In this document: in pieces, positions 36,511 through 45,589 of the stretch
Position numbering within the stretch: position 1 is the first letter of the stretch
How the letters are laid out: the number at the start of each line of letters is the position of its first letter
Origin: Sporosarcina sp. FSL K6-1508
Lineage (GTDB): Bacteria; Bacillota; Bacilli; Bacillales_A; Planococcaceae
Assembly: GCF_038007465.1 (NCBI RefSeq)
Contig: NZ_JBBOXF010000001.1
Span: 434,001 to 498,000, forward strand
Direction: 5' to 3'
DNA length: 64,000 nt
Made by a program: the position numbers and the translations under genes
Notes under the pieces: model-generated
What the model saw: the letters and a program-made list of their open reading frames with translations, nothing else
Told to the model about the DNA's origin: nothing
Databases searched by the model: none

Positions 36511-36924
36511 CTATCCTTCTTTCTCGCAGTTCAAATCCCAAGTAAAGCCAAACTTATCTTTCACTTTCCCATACTTAGCACCCCAGAACGTATCTTGCAG
36601 TTCCATCAGTATTTCGCCTTCTTCCCGCAGACCGTTGTAAAGATGGTTCGCTTCTTCCACGTTTTCACAGTTGATAAGAAGAGCCACGCCGTGTTTGTTG
36701 TTTTCAGACGGCTTGTCCGCGGAATCGGCAAGCATGATTTGAAAATCACCTTTTTTCAGATGGCAATGGAGAACATAATCTGCTGCTTCCGGCGGATGTG
36801 GGAAATTAGCATCCGCATATTTCTGCATTCCGACTTCCTCAAGTCCTAGCAAATTTGCATAGAATTCAGCCGCTTCTTTTCCTTCTCCATAAAACGTTAA
36901 ATATGGAATGATTGTACCTTTCAT
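36511..36924 (-). CDS. VOC-family protein (PhnB-like glyoxalase fold)
   Basis: 137 aa, one double beta-alpha-beta unit of the vicinal oxygen chelate fold. It begins MKGTIIPYLTFYGEGKEAAEFYANLLG and ends with WGAKYGKVKDKFGFTWDLNCE, both typical of the PhnB/YjdN group (COG2764). The family covers glyoxalase, dioxygenase and antibiotic-binding proteins, so the activity is unknown. The stop codon touches the proposed right end of the Tn554-like element. Confidence 0.8.
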   Translation of the reverse strand: MKGTIIPYLTFYGEGKEAAEFYANLLGLEEVGMQKYADANFPHPPEAADYVLHCHLKKGDFQIMLADSADKPSENNKHGVALLINCENVEEANHLYNGLREEGEILMELQDTFWGAKYGKVKDKFGFTWDLNCEKEG

Positions 36925-36944
36925 ATTGTTACCTCCTCCTATGT

Positions 36945-36957
36945 GGTGACAGTCACC
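36945..36957. repeat. 13-bp palindrome GGTGACAGTCACC, copy 2
   Basis: Identical to 6088-6100, lying 21 bp upstream of the VOC gene start. Confidence 0.4.
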
Positions 36958-36994
36958 AAGTCAATTTAGACACAATTCATTCGTCTGCTGTTCT

Positions 36995-37957
36995 TTACTG
37001 AACGATACCTTTTGGCTGGCGGCCTTCAAGTACATCCGTAATTGCCTGTGCGTTCAAGTTCATCATCGCAAGGCGTGTCTTAATGCTGGCACTGCCGATA
37101 TGCGGAAGGACTGTTACGTTCGGCAATGTAAGAAGCGGATGATCGAATGGAACTGGTTCTTTTTCAAACACGTCGAGCCCCGCCGCCCAAATCGTACCGT
37201 TCTTCAATGCAGCATAAAGAGCAGCTTCGTCAACAATTCCCCCACGAGCGACATTAATAAGAACCCCCGTATTTTTCATAAGGTCAAGTTCCCGTGCACC
37301 AATCATCCCCGCGGTTTCTGGTGTAAATGGTGCTAGAATGATAACAAAATTCGCCTCTTTCAGCAGTGTATCCAAATCTCTGAATTCAAGTCCGTACTCA
37401 GCTTCTGCATCCGGCTTGCGGTTGCGATTATGATAAAGAACTTGCATATCAAAGCCTTTTGCCCGGCGCGCCACCGCTTCACCGATTCTTCCCATGCCAA
37501 TGATGCCAAGTGTCGCTCCTCCAACATCCATGCCCGTAAATCTCATCGGCGCCCATGAAGTCCAATTGCCTTTTCTAATTTCATTTTCTGCAGAGATTAA
37601 TTTACGTGCCGTCGCTAGCAGGAGCGCAAAAGCAAGATCTGCAGTTGTTTCAGTCAACACACCCGGTGTATTTGTTACGATGACGTCATATTCCTTTGCC
37701 GCTTCCAAGTCAATATTATTATAACCAACGGCCATATTGGCAACGATTTTAAGCTTCGTACCCGCTTCAAAAACCTCGCGATTGATGCTATCCGCCAAAA
37801 CCGACCATAGTGCATCCGCTTCTGCCACTTCTTTCAATAAAACAGCGCGCGGAACCGCTACACTTTCTTCGTCCCACATCCGTACATCAAATTTTTCATG
37901 AAGCGGCGCAACCGCCTCTTCTGTCAGCTTTCTTGTAATGAAAATTCTTGGCTTCAC
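36995..37957 (-). CDS. D-isomer 2-hydroxyacid dehydrogenase (glyoxylate/hydroxypyruvate reductase type)
   Basis: 320 aa. NAD(P)-binding motif GIIGMGRIGEAVARRA lies at about residue 150. Substrate/catalytic residues are Arg in NVARGGIVDE, Glu in DVFEKEP and His in VLPHIGSAS. The sequence is of the GhrB/GyaR type (B. subtilis YvcT-like), reducing glyoxylate, hydroxypyruvate or 2-ketogluconate. It is monocistronic, divergent from the sensor kinase gene at 38096; no regulatory link is evident. Confidence 0.85.
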   Translation of the reverse strand: MKPRIFITRKLTEEAVAPLHEKFDVRMWDEESVAVPRAVLLKEVAEADALWSVLADSINREVFEAGTKLKIVANMAVGYNNIDLEAAKEYDVIVTNTPGVLTETTADLAFALLLATARKLISAENEIRKGNWTSWAPMRFTGMDVGGATLGIIGMGRIGEAVARRAKGFDMQVLYHNRNRKPDAEAEYGLEFRDLDTLLKEANFVIILAPFTPETAGMIGARELDLMKNTGVLINVARGGIVDEAALYAALKNGTIWAAGLDVFEKEPVPFDHPLLTLPNVTVLPHIGSASIKTRLAMMNLNAQAITDVLEGRQPKGIVQ

Positions 37958-38095
37958 TTAAATCCCCCTATTCCCACAATTAACAATAGTGTAGCATATA
38001 GTGTGAACCAATTGGTCGACGGTCAACTTTGTAAAAAGCCTGCCCAAGACTAATGTAAGTAGATATGGTTACTTCAAGATTGAGAGATGATTTCC

Positions 38096-39706
38096 ATGAA
38101 AACCGCTACTTTACAATCCCGCATTTTTTCATATGGCGCACTCTTTGTTTCCATAATAGCAATCATTATCGGTGTTTCCTTCTATTTTACAATGTCGCAA
38201 GGTATCGAACAACAGATTGGAGACCAGGCGCTAAGTATAGCCAGGACAACAGCAGACCGCCCCGATGTCCGTGCAGGGTTTGGACACGCTGATCCAACGG
38301 AACTATTGCAGCCTATCGCCGAAGCGGTACGACTCAAAACTGGTGCTGAATATGTCGTTATCGGAAACAGCGAAGGTATCCGGTATGCTCATCCTGTTCC
38401 AGAACGGATTGGGCAAAAAATGGTGGGTGATGATAATGAACGCGCGCTTCTTTCAGGAGAATCCTATATTTCCGAGGCGACCGGGACACTCGGGGCCGCC
38501 TTACGCGGGAAAACACCAGTATTTAACGAGGATGGCAAGATTATCGGGATTGTTTCCGTTGGTTTTTTAAAAAAGAATATTTCCTCTATCTTTTTTCAGT
38601 ATGCCGACAACATTTCCTATATCGTACTTATCGCAATCATTCTAGGTATTATTGGTTCCAGCATTCTGGCACGCAATATAAAAAAAGAACTTTTTAATTT
38701 AGAGCCTGCGGAAATAGCGAACTTATTCACCGGACGAAACGCTCTTATTGAGTCTGTGCGAGAAGGAATCATTATGGTTGACGCAAACGGTATCATTACA
38801 ACTGTGAATGTGGCTGCATATGAAACGCTTTCCCTCCCTAATCAATCGGAACTAATCGGTCGGACGATTCAGGAAGTGCTTCCAAACACACTTCTTCCAA
38901 AGGTACTTGAAACCGGAGAACGGCATCTCGATCGCCCAATGGAAATTCGCGGAAAAAAGGTAATTGTAAATCGCGTCCCCATCCGTGTTGGCGAACAGAT
39001 TGTCGGTGCGGTTTCAACTTTTCGGCTACAATCAGACATCGACCAACTCACAATGGAATTATCACAAGTGAAACGGTATACGGAAGCGCTTCGTGCACAA
39101 ACCCATGAATACAATAACTTTTTATATACAATATCGGGTCTCATTCAACTCAATTCATACGACGAGGCACTAAGCCTGATTCACGAGGAAACAGCTGACC
39201 ATCAATCGCTCATCCAGTTCGTGACAAAGCGGTTGCAGGATCCATTTCTAGGAGGAATTATTATCGGTTTCTTCAACCGGGCAAAGGAATTGAAGGTCCG
39301 CTTCCTTCTTGATGAAGATAGCCTCTTAAAAAAACTCCCGAAACACTTAGAAAAAAACCATTTCGTTTCAATCATTGGAAACTTAGTTACAAATGCTTTC
39401 GAAGCGACCGACTCTTTTCCGGAAGAAAAACGAATGGTCCGCATCTTCATTCTGGATAACGGGGAAGAGATCTTAATTGAAGTTGAAGATTCTGGACATG
39501 GGATAGCTGATGAAGTGCTGGATGTACTCTTTCAAGAAAAGGTATCGACAAAAAATCAAGGTCACCGTGGATACGGACTTATGAAAGTAGCAGAGAATGT
39601 AAAAAATCTCAGTGGTTCTATCACACTCGAAAAAGGCGATTTAGGCGGTGCATTGTTTATCATTTCCATACCGAAAGGAGGGTTTTCAGATGACAAATCT
39701 CATTGA
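38096..39706 (+). CDS. CitA/DcuS-family sensor histidine kinase
   Basis: 536 aa from the ATG at 38096 (GAGAG upstream; another in-frame ATG at 38087). Order: membrane helix (about 12-32), extracytoplasmic PAS-like sensor domain (about 35-170), membrane helix (about 175-195), cytoplasmic PAS (about 215-320), dimerisation region with the H-box QTHEYNNFLYTISGL, and the HATPase domain with NLVTNAFEA, DSGHGI and GHRGYGL. This family senses citrate, C4-dicarboxylates or similar acids. It is coupled to a CitB/DcuR-type regulator and lies before tctCBA, so it probably senses tricarboxylates and turns on their uptake. Confidence 0.88.
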   Translation: MKTATLQSRIFSYGALFVSIIAIIIGVSFYFTMSQGIEQQIGDQALSIARTTADRPDVRAGFGHADPTELLQPIAEAVRLKTGAEYVVIGNSEGIRYAHPVPERIGQKMVGDDNERALLSGESYISEATGTLGAALRGKTPVFNEDGKIIGIVSVGFLKKNISSIFFQYADNISYIVLIAIILGIIGSSILARNIKKELFNLEPAEIANLFTGRNALIESVREGIIMVDANGIITTVNVAAYETLSLPNQSELIGRTIQEVLPNTLLPKVLETGERHLDRPMEIRGKKVIVNRVPIRVGEQIVGAVSTFRLQSDIDQLTMELSQVKRYTEALRAQTHEYNNFLYTISGLIQLNSYDEALSLIHEETADHQSLIQFVTKRLQDPFLGGIIIGFFNRAKELKVRFLLDEDSLLKKLPKHLEKNHFVSIIGNLVTNAFEATDSFPEEKRMVRIFILDNGEEILIEVEDSGHGIADEVLDVLFQEKVSTKNQGHRGYGLMKVAENVKNLSGSITLEKGDLGGALFIISIPKGGFSDDKSH

Positions 39707-40382
39707 AATCTTAATAGTTGAAGATGACTTGCGAATTGCCGACATCCATCAGCGATTCATCGAGAAAATAGAGGGCTTTACAGTCGTAGGTTCCGCGCAT
39801 ACCGGTGATGAAGCAAAAGATTGGATTTCAGCATTATTGCCAGACCTCGTTTTGCTCGATGTCTATTTGCCCGATGTACTCGGTACAGAGCTAATGGATT
39901 TCATCCACAAAAACAGCCCTGAAACAGATATTATTTTCATCACCGCCGCGGCGGAAATTGAAGTTGTAAAAAAGGCGTTTCGCCACGGAGTCATCGACTA
40001 CATCCTAAAACCGCTCACATTCGATCGATTTAAGGAAAGCCTCCTTTCTTATAAAGTTAAAAGGGAAACACTTTCAGGTGAAGGACTCATACAGGAAGAT
40101 TCCATCAAATCTCTTTGGAATAAAACGCTACCCGCTTCATCAAACCCTGATTACATTCCACCAAAAGGGATTGACCCCATGACGAAAGAGAAAGTAGTCA
40201 GCCACATTAAAAATATAGAAGGCGGAATTACTGCAGAAACACTTGGATTGGAAATCGGCGTGAGCCGTTCGACCGCAAGACGTTATCTAGAATACCTCGT
40301 CTCAGAAAAACGTGCATTTACAGAACTTCTATACGGCTCAGTCGGGCGTCCTGAAAGAAGATACTTCATAAAAAAACGCTGA
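39690..40382 (+). CDS. CitB/DcuR-family response regulator
   Basis: 230 aa from the ATG at 39690, with AAAGGAGG 8 nt upstream; the longer frame from 39648 lies inside the kinase gene. The receiver domain (about 1-125) has acidic pocket EDD, phospho-acceptor Asp in LVLLDVYLPD, and Lys in ILKPLTFDRF. The C-terminal helix-turn-helix (about 165-225) has GVSRSTARRYLEYLV. The start overlaps the kinase stop by 17 bp. It is the probable activator of tctCBA. Confidence 0.88.
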   Translation: MTNLIEILIVEDDLRIADIHQRFIEKIEGFTVVGSAHTGDEAKDWISALLPDLVLLDVYLPDVLGTELMDFIHKNSPETDIIFITAAAEIEVVKKAFRHGVIDYILKPLTFDRFKESLLSYKVKRETLSGEGLIQEDSIKSLWNKTLPASSNPDYIPPKGIDPMTKEKVVSHIKNIEGGITAETLGLEIGVSRSTARRYLEYLVSEKRAFTELLYGSVGRPERRYFIKKR

Positions 40383-40464
40383 ACAGTATGAACAAAATGA
40401 TGTTTACTCTCATTATCAAACTTATAAACGATAACTTTTAATTGAATAAATATTCTGATAGATT

Positions 40465-40500
40465 GATGACAGCGAATGAAAACGCTGTCATCATTTTTAA
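40465..40500 (+). terminator. Hairpin with T-run ahead of tctC (terminator or attenuator)
   Basis: GATGACAGCG pairs perfectly with CGCTGTCATC around AATGAAAA, followed by ATTTTTAATT. It lies between the response regulator and tctC and can end the regulator transcript. A cre site overlaps its loop and right arm. Confidence 0.7.
40477..40490. promoter_or_regulatory. CcpA cre site upstream of tctC
   Basis: TGAAAACGCTGTCA fits TGWAANCGNTNWCA at every position, 27 bp before the tctC start and inside the hairpin 40465-40500. It predicts carbon catabolite repression of tricarboxylate uptake. Confidence 0.7.
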
Positions 40501-40516
40501 TTATAAGGGGGATTAT

Positions 40517-41542
40517 ATGAAGATGTGGAAGAAACTTACGACGGTTGCCCTAGCAAGTATGCTGGCACTCAGCCTCGCAGCATGTTCTGCGGATGAATCA
40601 GAAGGAAAAGTGGAAGGAGCTACCTCGAAATATCCGGAGAGTAACATAACAATTGTCGCTCCATCCGGCGCAGGCGGTGGATGGGATTTAACTGCCAGAG
40701 CGATTGCAAAAACGATGAGTGAAACAAATCTAATCGATAAGTCAATCGTAGTTGAAAACAAACCTGGTGGCGGTGGTGCTGTTTACATGGCAGAATTTGC
40801 AACAAAAGAACTAAAAAATGATCATGTCCTTCTTGTAAAATCTCCGCCAATCTTAATCAACAATAACAAAGCGGAAGGAAACAGTGCTTACGGCTATAAA
40901 GACACAACACCTTTGGCGCAATTAACACGTGACTACGGAGCAATTGTCGTCAAGGCGGATTCGAAGTTCAATTCATTGAAAGATGTACTAGAAGCAATTA
41001 AGAAAGACGCGAAATCGGTGACGCTTGCCGGCGGATCGGCTCCCGGATCGATGGACCATCTTGTCGGTGTCTTGCCCGCATTTGAATATGGAATTGATCC
41101 AAAAACAGTAAAGTATGTATCGTATGATGGCGGCGGAGAGGCAGTTGCAGCATTGCTCGGTGGAAATGCAGACGTTATCGCTACGGATGCCTCCACTATT
41201 GGAGCATATCTGAAGTCCGGTGATGTCCGTGTCCTCGCTGTCAGTTCTTCAGAACGGCTTGGCGGTGAATTGACAGAAGTCCCTACATTTAAAGAAGAAG
41301 GGATTGACGCCGAATTCACCATTTGGCGCGGCATCTTCGGTCCAAAAGAAATGTCGGAAACGGCTTATGACTATTGGTCCGAGAAGCTAGAGAAAATGGT
41401 GGAATCAGATGAGTGGAACGCGGAACTGGAGAAAAACGGGTGGGAAAGCGAATACCGTAATGCTGACGACTTCACTACCTACTTGGAAGAACAAGACAAA
41501 GTGATTGTGGAATTGTTAACAGCACTCGGAATGCAAAAATAA
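40517..41542 (+). CDS. tctC: Tripartite tricarboxylate transporter substrate-binding lipoprotein
   Basis: 341 aa from the ATG at 40517, just after AAGGGGGA. It begins MKMWKKLTTVALASMLALS followed by the lipobox LAAC, so it should be a lipoprotein on the outer face of the membrane. The mature part is a Bug/TctC binding protein, with IVAPSGAGGGWDLTARAIA, VVENKPGGGGAVY and GLI-like DVIATDASTIGAYL blocks. It binds citrate or another carboxylate and delivers it to TctAB. Confidence 0.88.
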   Translation: MKMWKKLTTVALASMLALSLAACSADESEGKVEGATSKYPESNITIVAPSGAGGGWDLTARAIAKTMSETNLIDKSIVVENKPGGGGAVYMAEFATKELKNDHVLLVKSPPILINNNKAEGNSAYGYKDTTPLAQLTRDYGAIVVKADSKFNSLKDVLEAIKKDAKSVTLAGGSAPGSMDHLVGVLPAFEYGIDPKTVKYVSYDGGGEAVAALLGGNADVIATDASTIGAYLKSGDVRVLAVSSSERLGGELTEVPTFKEEGIDAEFTIWRGIFGPKEMSETAYDYWSEKLEKMVESDEWNAELEKNGWESEYRNADDFTTYLEEQDKVIVELLTALGMQK

Positions 41543-41597
41543 CATTATTCGGGCGGCTTCAGCAGCCGCCTTTTCTTTTAGGGAGGTGTCGAAGACT

Positions 41598-42047
41598 ATG
41601 AGTAAAACGTTCGATCGATACAGCAGTATCGCCTTTTTACTGATTGGTCTTTTATTTGTAATCGAAAGTCAAAAAATTTCAGACAGTGCCTATGGTTCAT
41701 CAGTTGGACCGAAAATTTTTCCAATGTGGCTTGGCATTATTTTAATTCTATTAAGCTTGCGACTTCTATACGAAACGTTTAAATACAAGACTAAAACAAC
41801 TTCTGGACTGAAGCTTCAATATAAGAAATTCATTATTATCGTTATCAGCGCAGTTTTGTATGCATTTCTATTGGAAAAGGTCGGATATGTCATCTCGACG
41901 TTCCTTTTTTTACTCATTGCTTTCCAAACGATGGAGCGTGGTCGATTACTGCCTTCCACCATTATTGCAGCTGCATTTTCATTTGGAATTTACTATTTGT
42001 TCGCGAAACTTCTTGGTGGGTCATTGCCAGGGTTTCCTGTATTTTAG
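41598..42047 (+). CDS. tctB: Tripartite tricarboxylate transporter small membrane subunit
   Basis: 149 aa from the ATG at 41598; GGAGG at 41581-41585 fits this start better than the GTG at 41586. Four membrane helices with a cytoplasmic basic stretch (YKTKTTSGLKLQYKK) between the first and second pairs, as usual for TctB. It pairs with TctA in the membrane. Confidence 0.83.
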   Translation: MSKTFDRYSSIAFLLIGLLFVIESQKISDSAYGSSVGPKIFPMWLGIILILLSLRLLYETFKYKTKTTSGLKLQYKKFIIIVISAVLYAFLLEKVGYVISTFLFLLIAFQTMERGRLLPSTIIAAAFSFGIYYLFAKLLGGSLPGFPVF

Positions 42048-42065
42048 CGCGAAAGGAGTTAAGCT

Positions 42066-43592
42066 ATGAGCACTTTACAGTTTTTAGCCGACGGATTCAG
42101 CGTCGCTTTTCAATGGCATAATCTATTATTCGCTTTTATCGGGGTCATCATCGGGACAGCGGTCGGCGTGTTACCCGGCATCGGTCCAATGAGTGGTGTC
42201 GCCCTTCTCATCCCCGTTACGGCAACGATCACTTCAGGAATGCCAACTGATGCCGCGGCCGCCAGTTCAATCATTTTACTGGCCGGTGTCTATTATGGAG
42301 CAATGTATGGGGGTTCCACAACATCGATATTATTGAATACCCCTGGCGAATCTTCGTCAGTCGTCACAACACTCGACGGCTACCAGATGGCCCGGCAAGG
42401 CCGTGCCGGTGCAGCTCTGGCCATTTCTGCAATTGGTTCATTTTGCGCCGGAATCATATCGCTGATCGGCCTTGTGCTACTAGCTCAGCCGCTTTCGAAT
42501 GTCGCAATCAAGTTTGGCCCAGCGGAATATTTTTCTTTAATGCTGTTGGGTTTAGCCGCAGTAAGCGGACTCGCCGGAAAGTCGATGACGAAAGCATTAA
42601 TGATGACTGTTTTCGGACTTATGCTTGGAACAATCGGCATTGACGCAGTTTCAGGAATTGCCCGCTTTACATACAACCAACCTATTCTTTTTTCCGGATT
42701 GGAATTTTTAACAATTGCTGTTGGATTGTTTGCACTTGGTGAAGTATTCAAGACGGTATTGGAACGCGATGAAGAAGACGGGGCCATTGCAAAGATCAAT
42801 CGCATCCTCCCGACAAAACAAGATATGAAAGACAGCGCAGTTCCTATTGTACGTGGTTCCCTACTAGGATTTTTCATCGGGGTACTTCCAGGCGCCGGGG
42901 CAACACTCGCATCTTTCTTCTCCTATATAACGGAGAAAAAGTTCAGTAAAAACCCCGAAAGCTTCGGAAAAGGGAACATTGCCGGAGTAGCGGGTCCTGA
43001 ATCTGCAAATAATGCTGCTTCTGGGGGCGCAATGATTCCTTTACTTACATTAGGAATCCCGGGTTCCGGTACAACCGCTATATTAATGGGCGCGCTTATC
43101 ATGTATAACATTCAGCCAGGCCCTTTACTCTTTGACGAGCATCCGGATATCGCATGGGGGCTCATTGCGAGTATGTTTATCGGCAACTTGATGTTACTAG
43201 TATTGAATATGCCACTCGTTCGTGTGTTTGCCAAGGTCATTCAAACGCCTAAGAAATACTTATTGCCGATTATTATTGCCATTTCATTTTTCGGAGTTTA
43301 CGCAGTCCAATATACGACATTTGATTTATACTTGCTACTTGGTTGTGGTTTGGCGGGTTATTTACTATCAAAAAATGATTATCCGGTAGCTCCATTAGTC
43401 TTGGCACTCGTATTAGGTCCAATGATTGAGAATAATATGCGGAGGGCACTAACTATTTCAAATGGTGATTTTAGTATCTTTTTCACAAAGCCATTATCAC
43501 TCGTTTTCATCATAGTGGCTGCGGCATGGCTTCTGATTCCAATGTTATTGAAACTCAAAGGCCGCTCAGTCGTTGTAGAAGATGAAAGCTGA
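42066..43592 (+). CDS. tctA: Tripartite tricarboxylate transporter large membrane subunit
   Basis: 508 aa with about twelve membrane helices. The TctA signature regions GTAVGVLPGIGPMSGVALLIP, GSTTSILLNTPGE and the repeat GFFIGVLPGAGATLASFFSY with TLGIPGSGTTAILMGA are all present. It is the transport channel of the sodium- or proton-driven carboxylate importer. Last gene of tctCBA, 18 bp after tctB. Confidence 0.92.
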   Translation: MSTLQFLADGFSVAFQWHNLLFAFIGVIIGTAVGVLPGIGPMSGVALLIPVTATITSGMPTDAAAASSIILLAGVYYGAMYGGSTTSILLNTPGESSSVVTTLDGYQMARQGRAGAALAISAIGSFCAGIISLIGLVLLAQPLSNVAIKFGPAEYFSLMLLGLAAVSGLAGKSMTKALMMTVFGLMLGTIGIDAVSGIARFTYNQPILFSGLEFLTIAVGLFALGEVFKTVLERDEEDGAIAKINRILPTKQDMKDSAVPIVRGSLLGFFIGVLPGAGATLASFFSYITEKKFSKNPESFGKGNIAGVAGPESANNAASGGAMIPLLTLGIPGSGTTAILMGALIMYNIQPGPLLFDEHPDIAWGLIASMFIGNLMLLVLNMPLVRVFAKVIQTPKKYLLPIIIAISFFGVYAVQYTTFDLYLLLGCGLAGYLLSKNDYPVAPLVLALVLGPMIENNMRRALTISNGDFSIFFTKPLSLVFIIVAAAWLLIPMLLKLKGRSVVVEDES

Positions 43593-43608
43593 TAGTGAGC
43601 GTTCAATT

Positions 43609-43650
43609 TCAAAAGCGGATTGCCTTCGATTCAAGGTGATCCGCTTTTGA
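43609..43650. terminator. Hairpin after tctA
   Basis: TCAAAAGCGGAT pairs perfectly with ATCCGCTTTTGA around an 18-nt loop. There is no clear T-run on the plus side, so termination strength is uncertain. Confidence 0.55.
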
Positions 43651-43738
43651 AGTTATAAGGAGGTGCGATGCTTTTTCGATAAACTAAACAACGTTTTACC
43701 GTTACTAGATAACGCTCGCCCCTGCATCCTCTCACATA

Positions 43739-43770
43739 AAGAAAGCGTTGCCGCAACAACGCTTTCTTTC
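43739..43770 (-). terminator. Intrinsic terminator of the moeA-moaA operon
   Basis: AAAGAAAGCGTTG pairs perfectly with CAACGCTTTCTTT around CCGCAA, directly after the moaA stop on the minus strand. Confidence 0.8.
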
Positions 43771-43771
43771 C

Positions 43772-44782
43772 TCATCCACCTATATAACTCATACCAATCT
43801 TCTTGCGGTTTTTCGCTGTCTGTTCAGTTCGTTCATCCGAATAACGATCACCGCGGCCCCGCCACACGCCTGTAATTACGTCAAGTAATTCTGCATCTGT
43901 CATTCCGCTACGGATTAGCTCCCGCAGATCGAACCCTTCTGTCGCGAACAAACATGTGTACAATTTACCATCCGATGACAATCTGGACCTTGTGCACGTC
44001 GAGCAAAAAGACTCCGAAACAGAAGTGATGAAACCGACTTGCGCCCCATTATCCACATAGCGATATCTCTTCGCAACTTCGCCATAATACTCCTCTTCTG
44101 CTGGTTCAATCGTATGGACGGAAGAAATCATATTGTAAATTTCTTTTTTCGTGACAACTTTTTCAAAGCTCCATCCGTTATCATTACCGACATCCATAAA
44201 TTCAATGAAACGCAGTGTGATATCGCGTTCTTTGAAATAAGCGGCCATTGGAAGTATTTCTCCCTCATTGACGCCTTTTTGAACAACCATATTTACTTTT
44301 ATTTCAAATCCTATTTTTTGCGCGTGGTCGATATTGGAAAGTATCAATTCCGGTTTTATCCCCCGCCCGTTCAGTTTCCCAAAAATAACAGGATCCAGTG
44401 CATCAAGGCTCATGTTCAATCGGCGGAGACCCGCATCATAAAGCGGTTGTGCATATTGTTTGAGTAACACACCATTTGTCGTCAAACCGATATCTTCAAT
44501 GCCCTCAATCTTCATCAGTTTTTCAATCAACTTCGGCAGATCGCGACGCATAAGCGGTTCACCGCCCGTCAAACGAAGTTTTTTCACACCAAGTAGTGCA
44601 AATAACTTGGCAAACCGCTCAATTTCTTCAAAGGATAGAAGTTCATTTTTTGGTAGAAATACGTAATCATCACCAAAAACTTCTTTCGGCATGCAATAGG
44701 CACATCTAAAATTACATCGATCCGTCACTGATATCCGAAGATCCCGAATCGGTCGTCCAAGCTTATCTAGGATTGCTTCCAA
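43772..44782 (-). CDS. moaA: GTP 3',8-cyclase MoaA
   Basis: 336 aa from the TTG at 44782, with AAGGGG upstream; an in-frame TTG at 44809 would overlap mobA. Radical SAM motif CNFRCAYC (Cys-x3-Cys-x2-Cys), substrate-site cluster CSTCTRSRLSSDGKLYTC (Cys-x2-Cys-x13-Cys), and KLRLTGGEPLMRRDLPKL. It converts GTP to 3',8-cyclo-GTP, the first step of molybdenum cofactor synthesis. It ends in the usual Gly-Gly (SYIGG). Last gene of the minus-strand moeA-mobB-moaE-moaD-mobA-moaA operon. Confidence 0.93.
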   Translation of the reverse strand: MEAILDKLGRPIRDLRISVTDRCNFRCAYCMPKEVFGDDYVFLPKNELLSFEEIERFAKLFALLGVKKLRLTGGEPLMRRDLPKLIEKLMKIEGIEDIGLTTNGVLLKQYAQPLYDAGLRRLNMSLDALDPVIFGKLNGRGIKPELILSNIDHAQKIGFEIKVNMVVQKGVNEGEILPMAAYFKERDITLRFIEFMDVGNDNGWSFEKVVTKKEIYNMISSVHTIEPAEEEYYGEVAKRYRYVDNGAQVGFITSVSESFCSTCTRSRLSSDGKLYTCLFATEGFDLRELIRSGMTDAELLDVITGVWRGRGDRYSDERTEQTAKNRKKIGMSYIGG

Positions 44783-44786
44783 AACT

Positions 44787-45359
44787 TCATCCCCTTTCCA
44801 GGGCTTCAAGTGTATTCACATTCATGAACACCCTTTTTTCATCATCAGTCAAAGTGCTTCCATTAATCCATACTGTATTAGTAATAGAGAGTATGTTCAT
44901 CACACTTAGCTGACTATTTTCTACCGCTTTTTTCACAGCAATTTTCAATTTTTCATCCCAAATGGACACAAGCGGATGATACCGCCCATACGAAACAACC
45001 GCGGTAATACCTCTTTCGTGGTGTTTCATCAACCTCGACATGACCGATCCATCTACATATGGCATATCGCACGGCAATACTACATAGCGGTCCGCTTCCA
45101 CGGATTCCATCACAGACAGGATCCCTGCAAGCGGACCGAGTCCTGCATATGCCACTAAATCGGTCATAATATGCACATGGCTAGGAAAACGCTCCATATG
45201 TTCCGGCCGTGTCACAACAACAATTTCGTCACAGCATATAGCCAAAGCATCCATTGCCCATTCATAAAAGTACTGATTTCCACGTTTAGCGAACGCTTTC
45301 GGCGAACCGAACCGCCGTGATAATCCGCCCGCTAAAACAATGCCCACCGTCTTTGTCAT
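44787..45359 (-). CDS. mobA: Molybdenum cofactor guanylyltransferase MobA
   Basis: 190 aa. Nucleotidyltransferase signature GIVLAGGLSRRFGSPKAF at the N-terminus and the metal-binding PCDMPYVD. It joins GMP to molybdopterin, giving the MGD form needed by NarG-type enzymes. The start overlaps the moaD stop (ATGA), and the stop lies 4 bp before moaA. Confidence 0.9.
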   Translation of the reverse strand: MTKTVGIVLAGGLSRRFGSPKAFAKRGNQYFYEWAMDALAICCDEIVVVTRPEHMERFPSHVHIMTDLVAYAGLGPLAGILSVMESVEADRYVVLPCDMPYVDGSVMSRLMKHHERGITAVVSYGRYHPLVSIWDEKLKIAVKKAVENSQLSVMNILSITNTVWINGSTLTDDEKRVFMNVNTLEALERG

Positions 45360-45589
45360 CCGCCGCTCACCGGTGGAATAAATGCACAGACATCACCCGA
45401 TTGGATGAAATCTTCCTTTAAGGCATATTCTTCATTTACCGCGACATGCACGGTATCTTTTCCAAAACCCGGATACGTCATTTCCGCCCAATCCAGCAGT
45501 TCACGGACAGTCATTGATTCACGTTCAATTGTTTCTTCCGGCTTACCCGTCAATTCACGCAGCCTTGCAAAATAGCTTACTTTAATCAC
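45356..45589 (-). CDS. moaD: Molybdopterin synthase sulfur-carrier subunit MoaD
   Basis: 77 aa, ubiquitin-like fold, ending in the required Gly-Gly (PPVSGG) that is adenylated by MoeB and thiocarboxylated. The GTG start overlaps the moaE stop (GTGA). It works with MoaE to insert the dithiolene sulfurs. Confidence 0.92.
   Translation of the reverse strand: MIKVSYFARLRELTGKPEETIERESMTVRELLDWAEMTYPGFGKDTVHVAVNEEYALKEDFIQSGDVCAFIPPVSGG

Noticed and set aside
36945..36957. FNR/CRP-type site from TGTGGTGACAGTCACCA
   Set aside because: The arms do not match TGTGA-N6-TCACA, and the identical 13-mer at 6088-6100 suggests another motif.
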